From NCBI GenBank assembly GCA_964020085.1, contig OZ026609.1:946201-1010200 (forward strand): a stretch of DNA of 64,000 nucleotides, read 5' to 3'. The DNA comes from Micromussa lordhowensis (taxonomy: Eukaryota > Cnidaria > Anthozoa > Scleractinia > Lobophylliidae). The notes below the pieces were generated by a model. The model saw only the letters and a program-made list of their open reading frames with translations. It was not told the origin of the DNA and did not search any database. Shown here piece by piece: positions 30,501 to 42,500 of this stretch; position 1 is the stretch's first letter, and each line of letters begins with the position of its first letter. Both the position numbers and the translations under genes were made by a program.

Positions 30501-33500
30501 ACCAATACCGTATCTAAAGGTCCCCAATGTGAGTAAATAAGTTATTATTTCCACCTTTCATTCGTTACTTCCAGAAAATCCTTGTGTAGATGACTCTTAT
30601 CAAAATCTGACTGATGGCGATCGCCCAGTGAGCTTCACTGGACATATGAACAACTGCGATGATGTCGACATAACAGACTGGAATATTTGGTACAGAGTAA
30701 CTGGAGATGCAGGAAATGCCTTAGCGTCAAAGACATCTCCTCCTCGAGACTCGTGTGGGACAAACACTCGGTTGTACCTTGAAGATGACCATCCAGCTTA
30801 CGGCGATGGTGTGGTGATTCAAAAAGTTTGCGCATCTAAATCGCCGAAAAAGGCCTGTAATAATAAAATATATATTCAAGTAATCAACTGTGGAGTTTTC
30901 TACTTGTACAAGCTCGGCAACTTGAGAGAATGCATAACAACTACATGGGCTTACTGCACTAACGGCCAAGGTATGTATATAGATTTCTTTATGGGGTTCG
31001 AAACTCTTTCTTCTGCTGCGGCAATTAGAAGTAGGTAGGTAAAATCTGCCAACTGACCTATCAGGCCGGAGCTTATCTCGGTTTGGGCAACATGAAGAGA
31101 CTAGGAGTATTTCTACTCCCCTTGGATGGGGTTCGCCGCTACCCATTTATACACCTGGGTGGAGAGAGCCTTCCCAATAATACAACACAATGTCCCCAGC
31201 GAGGACTCGACTTCGCACCGCCCGATCCGGAGACGAGCGCACTAACCATGAGGCCACCGGACTTCCCACTATGAGTTTAATTTTATCAGTGCACATTATA
31301 AGCGCGCGCATATTAACCGTATTCTAACAAAAGAGAGAAGGGCTGTTTTTTTTTCAAGGAAGCTGTACCTTCAACAATGTAAAATGTAAAAACTTTTCGA
31401 GGTATCGTGTTTTTAATCTCATGTCATATTTTTGTGGACAAATTATAATTCTCTTACCCTCTTGGTCATCTGGGCCCTTAGTTGGCTAATTTATTCACTT
31501 TGTTTCATTACAGTGGATGATAAATGTGATGGGGATAAATGTCCTGCTGGTCAGCAGTGTGTACTGACAGAAAATGGAAACAATTATGATTGTCTGAACG
31601 GTAATGTATAATAACCAACAATCGAGCGCTGTTTTGCGGTATTAGCTTGGGAGAGTAAGAAACCCAACTTAAAGGATAACGTTTATTAAAAAAATCTAAA
31701 TTTATACTTTTCTTTAGAACCTCGCAGCTATGTTTGTAGATGTGTTAGTGATCTCTCGATTAAAGTATTAACTACTGAATGTGCAAGTGGAGTGTTTAAC
31801 TACCTCCATTTTGTTTGTTAGAGTCGAAGGCTAAGGAATGTAAAATTAAACAGATAAACTGTAGGGGAACTGGGCACTTTACTTTTGAACTAAACCAAGT
31901 CTCGTTAGAGAACTTTGTGAAATGTTTCATGGTTTGACATTCAAACCGCTAGCTTAAATAGTAGTGTGGCACTTATGTTGTCGCTTTGGAAGAATTGAGG
32001 ACATAGACAGGCCGTGATGTCAAAACAAGAAAGTAAAAAAAAAATGAGTGAAATGTACTAGAAATTAGGCAATCAAGCGTAATTCCAATTATGGTTCAAA
32101 ATTGTGAACATTTACGAAAGATATGTACACGTACATTGTTTTTTTTCTGTAGGTTTAGATCCTTTAGATCCATGCACGCCCAATCCTTGTCAGAATGGTG
32201 GAACCTGCAGCAATAGTTCTGGAGGTTTTACCTGCAGTTGTGCTTCAGGATACACTGGCGATAACTGTAGCATAACAAGTTCTAGTAAGCTAGGAGCATC
32301 AACATCTCAAAAGGAATCTCGTCCACAAACACCTCAACAGCATTCCATAGTGACAACACAGGCGCAACAGCAGCAGTTAATGGATTTATCAACAGAGATA
32401 CAAAGAGCAACACAACAAACATCGGAATCCCAACAAGCTGGCAAACCATCATCACTTGAACATTTGCACCTGGCAGCTCGGCAGCATTCAACAATGACAA
32501 CACAAACACACTTGTCCCAGCATCAGCAATCAGTGACACAGATTTCATTACCGTCTTTACAGTCATCGAAAACGACGCATCCACAACAACCCCAATCCAT
32601 AGGGACGTCTTTACATACTCCAGTACCACCTCAATCATCTTATCCACCATCTGGCTCATGCCCCCTTACGCAATCACAGCAGGAAACTTTGCATATTTCT
32701 GCCTCGCAACAAGCCACAAAGCTTATCTCAGTGGAAGCATCCCAACAATCAACACAACAAGGAGTATCAAAAGAAACCAAGCTTTTATCATCTTCGTCCA
32801 AACAAATACCAGGAAAGCCACTAGCGACTCTGCAACCATCACCACAAGCATCGAAAGAACAAGTAAAATCTTCTATTTCATCACAACTACAACAGCAAAC
32901 AAATCAACCCAATTATTCACATGCACAAGTAAAGAAAGCTGCTTCAGTGTCGCATGTCACGAATGGATCCAACATCATTCCAGGTATAGAATACCTCTAT
33001 TATCTTGATGCCTGGGTGGCGCAGTGGCCTGGTTTGAGCCCTGGCCGGGGACATTGTGTTGTGTTCTTGGACAATAGCTAAACCCTTACAGTCCCTCTTT
33101 TCACCCAGGTGTATAAAAGGGTACCGGCGAAGTTAATGCTGGGGGTAACCCTGCGATGGACTGGCATCCCATCCAAGGGGACTCGAAATATCCCAAGTCG
33201 CTTCATGCTACAGAAACCTGGATAAGCTCCGGCCTGATGGGCCACTTGGCTTGTATGCAGACTTAACCATTATCTTGTTGCACGCCCGCTCACGACCAAT
33301 GGCTGACTGAAAACATAGAATGAACAAGTGGAGCGGAGAATGCACTGATATGTCTCCCTACAGCTAAAATTGGCTTGCACTGATACTAAGGGTATACTAA
33401 GATTAATGAGGGTAGCGTGCTTTCCCTACTTCGTCACTGTACGTCGATATTGTTTTACGCAGTTAGAGCATTGATTGCTATGATATCATGGCATCAACTA

Positions 33501-36500
33501 TTCGCACTCCTTCCATTTTTCAGTTCACGGTAACTGGAGTAGCTGGTCTCCATGGCCTAACTGCAACAAGCCGTGTAATGGTGGAAACAAGACTAGAAAG
33601 CGCCAGTGTGATAATCCTGAACCAGCTTTTGGCGGGCAAAACTGCGAAGGTGCGATAGCCGAAACTGAGCCCTGTAATTTGGACAGCTGTCCAGGTATGC
33701 ATTTGCTCCGATGAGGTTGAATATAGTTTTATACGGAAGGGTCAAGTTTGAAGCTGCGTGTGTGCTCTCAGGAAGGAGACAGTAAGAAAAATGTGTGAAA
33801 GTACTTTCTTTCTATACTTTATTGGGGATTAATTAATTTTAGAGCCTCCGCACAAAAGCCAGGGATGGCGTAGTGGTGAGAGTACTCGCCTTCCGCCAAT
33901 GTGTCCCGGCTTCGATTCCGACTGGGTTGAGTTTGTTGGTAGTTCTCGCTTTACTCTCTGAGTGTTTCTCTCGGGTGCTACGATTTTCCTCCCTCCATAA
34001 GACCCAACAATCTCCAAAGTGATATTCTACCAGGACAGAGGACCCGCATGAAATCAGCTAAGGCTGATATGGCTTACTCTCTAAATATTGTAATTTAACA
34101 AGCTCTAATAACATGAGACGTTCAGTTGAGGTGTGCTGATACCAAAGAAAACACAGGTGGAAATCGTGCAGAATAAAAAAGAAATAATAGACAAGCTGTT
34201 GCACCAGTTCTAGTTTGGTTTCTTTATCTCTAGCTGAAGTGATCAATTACAAAGTCAAGTTCAAGGAAAAATCTTGGAGCAGTGATCTAGCAAACCCTGT
34301 TACTTTATTGTACAGGGAGTTTGAAGAGGAAATTCAGGAAGAGGTAATTATGCATGTTGCCATTATTTGTCTATACCGATCTCAGGACAAATGCGATTAA
34401 GGTAAACTATAGAAACTGATTTTACAAGGCGTAGTTAAAGAGCCAAACTCCAGAGCCCAGATTCTATGGCTCAGTCTAAAGTCCATTTAGGGTGTTGGAG
34501 AACTAACCTTTTCTTTTCATACATCAGACGGAACCCAATAGCGATCTTCTTTGAAATTGGATGGACGATGCTGCACCTTTGGCTCGTGTATATAATTTAC
34601 CAATTTCATTTTCAAGGGTGCAGACAAATAAACAAATGTAGAGCATGACGTGATTTGCTTATGCTAGTGAAAGTCAGCCTGTGAGCAACACCGTTAAGCA
34701 TAATCAAGTAATTATGCAATATTTTTTATCGAAAACTATAGATAGTGAGTTTTTACAAAAGAAGCAGTGAAGACGTGACTATGAAAGTCTTAGATTTCAG
34801 GTACTTCTCTTTCTCTCTTCAGTAATATTAAAGTTTGATTATTGTTATTGTTATTATTATTTTTCATCTCCATCTTTTGCATCTTCTTCTTCTTTTCCAT
34901 GTGCATTGTAATTGTTATTGTTATCATTATTAGTATTATTATTTTTCATCTTCATCTTTCGGCAAAAATGCATTTTGCCATAAGTAACGATAAAGGTGGT
35001 CCATTCATTAAAGTTGCTGGCATTTCCAAGGCTCTGATGATAAATACTTACTAATTAGCAGGACTCTTTCTTTATCAAGGAATGGAAGTGTCATCGCTAG
35101 CTTCAACGTTAGCTACTCGTCCATTGATTCGCTGCAGATTGTCATCTTCCAAGAAGAACTAGCCGGTGGAATGCTGGGTAATTGGTCAGCGGTATTGCTC
35201 AACATTACAAGCAGTTATGGTAATTCTAATTAATACATCATCATAGAAACATATAATCCCCTTGGTCAAGGGCACAAAATACTTAAATTCGCAGTGGTTT
35301 CGTCGCTACAACTTCTTATGAAATGTATTAGTCAAACCCTCTAAATAGTATTACAGAAATGATAGCATTTTAGAGCAAATCCAATCACAATCCAACAATC
35401 TAAGGGCGCGTTCGTTTGGGATCAATCCGGAATAAGAATAATTGGAATAATGAGAGTAAGCGTTTGTTTGGGAGCTATTCTCATCCCGGACTCCCTGGAT
35501 TTCCATTCCTGCTATTCTGCTCCCAGGAGCAGAATAGTGGAAAGAGTTAGAATAATGACGCCATTATTTCCGCTTTAAACAAAGATGGCGTCGTGTTCAG
35601 GTGAAAGTGTTGACGCTGTCGAGAGGAGGAAGGGCTTCTGGTGGAGCAGAGAGGACACTCTGCTGTTAATTTCTGAATACAGGGAGCATGAAAAGCTTTT
35701 CAGAAATGTAAATTGTAAGAGGAAAAGTATTTTGGAGCTAATAACAACGAGTTTGGCGGCAGAAAATCCAAACTTCAGCGCACAACCTGAGCAGGTTGAG
35801 GGAAAGTGGAAATCACTGACACTCGTCACTTGTCTGAGCCTGCGGTTTTCGTATCTAAAGTTGCTAAGCGACAAAAAAATCCGCTGACATTTTCGTGTAA
35901 CAGACAGCAAGCGCATCAGAATATCCAGAATATCAGGAACAACCGTTCGTTTGGCAAACGAAAAACTTACCTATTTCGGAATATATTCTTATTCCGGAAT
36001 ATCCCAAACGAACGCACCCTAACTAGCATAGTTTCAGATTTGTTGTAACCGTTAACATAGCTCAAAAATTTACAGAGAAAATTGGTCGTTTGAATGCGAA
36101 TTCTCGTTGATTTCAGAGATAATTTAGTCCTCTCGTCTCATAGTCGGCCTTATAGTTTTTATTGTTTTCTTGCAGTTCCAAACGAACCCCCAGTTATTCT
36201 GGAATCAAACAGCACCACTTCAACGACTATCAAACTTAAGTGGTCAGAGGTTAAACAACTGAATTCAGCTCCACTTCTTGGCTACGTTATCGTGTACAAG
36301 GAAATCGACAAGAAGTTTCACATCAATGCAATGAAATCAGTCGCCCCTGTACCTCGTGAAGTAATGTTGGAAGATTTGAAAAAGTTTACAAACTATAGCA
36401 TACGTATGTACGCTTTTACGAAAAATGGAAACGGAGTGCCGAGTGATGCAATCTCTTTGAGAACTCAGGAAGACGGTGAGTCTACATCACTGAGTCTAAT

Positions 36501-39500
36501 TACGTGGTTTAGTCTTAGCTGCAAAATGGCTAGAACATGAGGTCAGTAAGCAGATTTTATTGCTATTAATTGGACTAATTGCACTATTCGAGATAAAGGT
36601 CTTCCTTTTGCTATAAAAAGTAAAATAATGATAATTTGGGTATATGGATGGTTAGGTAGTAAATAGGATATCTGGGATGTGGCGAGGATGATTAGTACAG
36701 AAGCGGTGTTGTTGATGATGCTGATCACTATGGTAACGACATTGATGACGCTGATTATGCTGACAATGGTGAGAATAGCGATACTGACTAAACTTACAAA
36801 CAGGAAGACCGAAGATGAGGTCAGAGATGATGATGGTGATGCTGATGATAATTGTTACGATGAAAATGACAATTATGGCATTTGTAAGGTAAAGTTTGCC
36901 TCGTGCCAAGTGCCAGAGCTTATCTCGATTTCAGCAACGCTAAGAGACTAGGAGTATTTCTACTACCAGACCAATATGCCATTCAATTAGCTATACGATG
37001 TTTTCTTTTCCATTGTAATTAGTTCCGAGTGAATCGCCACCAAACACTGTCGTTAAACCCACGAGTTCAAGTACGATTGTAGTGTCGTGGAAGCCAATCA
37101 ACCAAGCACACGTGCATGGAATACTGTTGGGATATGAGGTTAGATACGCAAAAAATGACGAAATACCACTGACTTGGGAAACCAAGGCATTTGATGTACC
37201 TGTGGGTAAAACGGTGCTACGTGATTTGGCGAAATTCAGGCCTTACAAGGTGGTGATTTGCGCCAAGACATCCAAAGGTTGTGGCAAGGAATACTCAGCC
37301 ATTTCGCATACTTGGCATGATGGTGAGTTGGATACCACCCGATAATATTACTGAGAAGTCCAATATTGCTTTTAAAGGACCTGCAGGTACCACCGATGGT
37401 GCATCATGAAACTTAAGCCGATCCAAAATCTTCACAATCCTTAGTATTGCCTTTTAGCAATTATTACATCTTTGACATTTTAATTTACAACCATTGTGAC
37501 CAATTAATTTACATTTATTGCGGTTTTGCTGTCTCAAACAGGCACCGCTCTCTCTTTGGTTCCCACCCATAAAGGACGTTATCCTAACATCATGCCCTCC
37601 TCATTTATCACTGACTATGGGGGCCCAGGAATTTGATATTAATCTTGTGTATTTCCCTTAAATGGAACTTGAAATCGACAACAAAATCAATTATGTTATA
37701 TTTTTATAGAAGCTCTTTCTCGATTATTTAGTTTGACGTATCGTTTTATTTTCCTTCTCTCTCCTAAGTACCTAGTCGGCCTCCTCAAAGCGTGACAGCT
37801 CAAAACCTGACGTCAGGATCATTCATCGATGTCTCTTGGAGTACAGTTCCAGACGATCACATCAACGGCATTCTTTTAGGCTATTCCGTAAAGTATCAAA
37901 GAATTCTAACAGCAGACAGGGAGGTTTTTGACACAGATGAGCATGTGCTGACAGTTGGTCCAAACGACCACTCGATCACCCTTCTTGTTCAAACATATTC
38001 AACTTACAAGATTCAGGTGGCGGCTTTTAATCGGGAAGGGATTGGACCCTATAGTGTTATTTATGGAGGTAATTGCTTGTAAATGTAGTTGTGAGTGTGT
38101 GGGGAGAAGAAGGGAGAGTAGATAAAGGGACAGAAAGAAGCGGTAGTTTAAATAGTTAAAGTGCTAGACTTATAAGGGACTTGGAGTCTAAGTTGTCCCA
38201 CTCGCCTGATCCGTCCACTCTCTTACACAATGGCCCTCTGTAATTTGGGATTCGTAGCTATGGTCAATGAGATATCGACTTTAGTTTTCAGCTGTGGATT
38301 AAAACATTTAGACTCTCAGACATATTAAATAATTATTCGATTACGGTGTGAAATATCACAATGCTTTTATATGTTGTTGGATACAGAAACTTGCCGTTGC
38401 CCGAAAGTCCTTTACACAAATTACTGGTCGACGCCTCCTTACCTGAAGGTGAACGAAGAAGACAACAAACTAAAAGGAATCTTCAGCGAAATCGTCACAG
38501 ATATGATCCACACAGCTTGTGGGATTTGTCCTGGACACGGGGACACAGGGCATACCAAAATCGACACTGTTTCAAATGGCAAACGAAAAACGTCTGCAAA
38601 GAGAAATGTCTTAGAAGTTCTTAAAGACATCGATGACGTCCCGCAGATTAGTTTTCCAATCTACGGTAACAAATACATCACAAGATATATGGCGCATTAT
38701 ACTTATATCAACCTTGTGGAGTCTCCTGGGGTAGCTTTTATAGCAACCAGTAGTCCCCCCGGATCTGCTGCTATGAACATGATAAACGCGGTCTCTAAAT
38801 GTGTTCCAATGATCGTGTTGTCAGCATGCATGGCTTATATATCAGGATTTGTTATTTGGACATTGGTAAGTAAATGATTGCCCCCGCTCTGGTTTTTTGG
38901 TGGCCTCGGAGAAATACGGCGGTATTTAGCAATGTTAATTCGTTAGCTTTGGGGTAATAACTAACATGAGATGATGATGTCATAACGGCAAAATCATTGG
39001 ATAATACCTCTACAACGCAGTCCTTGGCATATCACAGAGGGTCTTGATGGGAAGGGTCGGGGGGGGGGGGTGGGTTTGCAAATGCCAGTTATCAGTTAAC
39101 ATTTCCTCCGATTTGTAGTTGTCAGTAATTCTTTTTTTTGCCGTTTATCTGTTAACCCAGACCTTGTTAATAGCATTTACAATATTTCATTTTTTATTCA
39201 TCAGGAATCAAAGTATAACCCTGAAGAATTTCCACCCAATTTTATTGAAGGTATTGCTGAAGGATTCTGGTGGTCTTTTATCTCCATGACAACTGTTGGG
39301 TGAGCACATCATTGCACGATCATGTAACCTGCACTTGCTCCTTAATATAAGAATACAAAAACTTTTTTTTACAAAGAGTATCGATACAATGAAATGTAAA
39401 ATGTTGAAAACTTAGTGTTCTAGGTACGTTTTAAAAATCTGGGGACATAACACCTTTTTACTTATTTATTCACGAATACACACACAAAATAAATTGCTAT

Positions 39501-42500
39501 CAGACCGGAATTCTGACCGCCTAATGCATCAAGGTAAAGTCTCAGTCAAGTGGCCCATCAGGCCCGCGTTTATCTCCAGTTTCTGTGGCATGAAGCGACT
39601 AGGAGCATTTCACTTCCCCCGAAATGGGATGCCATTTATACACCTGGGTGGAGAGAGGCACTGCGAGAGTAAAGTGTCTTGCCCAAGAACACAACACAAT
39701 GTCCCGGCCAGGGCTCGAACCCAGACTGCTCGACCCGGACTCCAGCGCCATGCCATGCATGAGACCAAATTCATAAATTTATCAAATAACACGCCCATTC
39801 ATTCAGTGAAATCGAGCTTTCTCTCTTTTTTACTGATATTTCTTTGTTTGTGAACAGGTATGGAGACCGGTCCCCTCGCTCTACCCCTGCTCGTATTTTT
39901 GGTATCATATGGACGTTAATTGGACTCGTCATAATATCAATTCTGATTGGAGCACTTTCCTCGACTCTCACATCTGTTACGGTGGAACAACCCATCGTAC
40001 TATATGGTACAAAGGTAAATTATCGATAGCTCTTCCCTTTTTGCATCGCTCTACTAGAATGCATGTGGAGGAATTAAATAAATCTAGATAGTCTCGAGTT
40101 TGCAGCTATTTACGAGCGGTTGGATTGCGTTTTGGAGTTACTGATTAAGCGTTTAAGTGCTGTTAAATTACTTGTATACTTGATCCTAGCCAACTCAGAG
40201 AGCGAAAGCTGGAAATTTTATCTCTAAACCATTTTGATCTGTTCAATGCAGATTGGAGCCATCCAGGATTCTGTGGAGCATCGCCTGGGAATTCTCAAAA
40301 ACGCAAAAGTAAACGAAGGTATGTATGCATAGGTAAACAAAGGTAATTTATGAAGAGACTGATGATAGAAAAAAAGCTATACCTCATCGATTGCATTTCG
40401 AAATAAAATTTTATAGTCAAGTCAAAAGTAAATTTGTCGAGCAGGCTATCCATTCCTAAGTCCGGAAAATAATAGTCACGATGTCTAATATCCAACGGCA
40501 ATTTGAGCGCGGCTGTTATCATGAATCGCACGTGCAAGATGCAGTGCTCCAATCCAAGATTATTACGTATACAGATTGTGCTATTTGTTTTTCTCTCAAT
40601 CTGGGGGTAAACATTGGTACTGGCCGGAAAACTTAACTTCACATAGCAGGTTGCTATGGACTAGGGGACGGGTGTGGGGCGTACAATTCTCACATTATAT
40701 AAGGGCTGCCTTCGATACCTTAGATGGAACAAACGTTAACAATCGCTATATAACGACAGAATGTTTATTTCCTGCAGCAGATAAACCGATAGCTTTCGTT
40801 GAGCTTATCTTCTACCATGATTTTTTCATCCACAGTGCAAAGCTACAGCAATGTGGAAGAAATACGAAGAGCACTGGAAGATGGAGAAATCGATGGTGCT
40901 CTGTTAGACACTTACGTTGCCGCAGAATATAAAGAAACACTTTTCAGTGACAAAATATTTGTGAAAGAGATTTTGGATCGACCATTTGGTTATGGAGTGA
41001 TACTATCAGGAACGGCTGTTAATGTAGAACAAAGATGTCGGGACTACATCGACTTGCGAATAAGTGACATATTCCGCATCATCCAGAATATGACAAAAAC
41101 TCTCGACGTAAGTAATTTTGAAGTAAAAATTATGACCAAAATGAAGCCGCTTATATAATTTCATGGATTTATGAGATGTAGTTGGACTGCTGTAAATATA
41201 TTTCAACTGATATTTTCTCCAGGCAGTCTTCACCCCTTAAATTAATGGCCGTTTCCAAAATCAAGATGTCCAATCAAGACGACACTGCGCTTCCAAAAGG
41301 GAACATCACAGAACAATCATTTCTTTATCATTTCTGTCCCCTCTTATTCTTGTATGCAGCAATAATGTAAAATTTAACCCTCTATTCGGTACCAAACTAG
41401 ATTTCAACCGATAGGCATCTTTGTAAGTGTCATATGGATGACCCGGGATATTTTCGTTAATTTTCTCTCCTTGTCGTGCTGTTCATTTTTCCACAGGCGC
41501 CCGCTTCAGATGCCGAGGTGGAGCAAAGCACGGGACTGTTTGATAGCTCATCTGATATGTTTCGCATGTCCGTGATTGCCCTGGTTAGTGCCTTGGGCGT
41601 GGCTATGTGTATCGGACTTACCTACCATTATGTGATATTTGTTCCTCGACGAAAGAAAGGTAAAGGAGTCATTGTTCTAGCAATAAAACCATGAACGAAA
41701 CAACAAAGACAACAACAGTAATTATCATAAAGCAAGAGTAAAGAGCGGTGTTGTGATCTTTTCATTTTTCACTTGATTGCTGAACCTGAGAATTTGAGAG
41801 AATTTGAGAGTTTCGGAGATCTGGCCGGTGAAACATGTACACTGGGCTGCATTCTAGCACATAAAGGAAAAATTGACAAGTTTCGGTTATCGCTTGACCT
41901 TCACTTTTGTAAGATATTTGTAAAACTATCTGAAATATTATTAGCTTAGTTTCCCTGAAATTCTTAAAAATCCTTGGAATTCTTAAGCCTCTGGTCATCG
42001 CAGACAACAGATTCCACTGATACAGCACCTCATTTCTCTCTGCCAGTTTGGTAGCAGGGTAGGATCGTTAAGGGTGGCCAGGTTGCATATCGCAGGTCTT
42101 TCAGTAATGTTCTGAAAGTCTTTGGAGACTTTGCTCCTTTACGACAAAAATAACGCTTTCAGTCGAAACTCAGTAATATCTTTCTCGATGTGATACTGCC
42201 ATTTTTGAAAATCCTTGCAGCACGCAAGGTTTCATTATATATGAAAGAAGTAAATGCTAATTACATCATTTTGTGTTATTTCAGAAAAAGATTTGAAAAC
42301 AACTGGAACGCAGTTCTCTTACAGAGAAGCTCTCATTACAGACATGAAAGAGTTTGTAGACGAATTCTATTCTGAGATGTCAGTCAAGATATCTTCGATA
42401 AAAAAGGAACAAGAACGAGAAATCAGAGATATTAAAAACAAAATGAAACCAGCGACGCCAGCTAGTAGACCTTTTAACCTTTTCAGACAGTCCAAGGAAT

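Noticed and set aside
30487..30528. 42-bp candidate micro-exon in gene B (after CCTTAG, before GTGAGT), phase 1-1
   Set aside because: Joined to the second D8C exon it creates a TAA stop at the junction, and there is no counterpart in A or C. EGF exon 5 joins D8C-2 directly and in frame.
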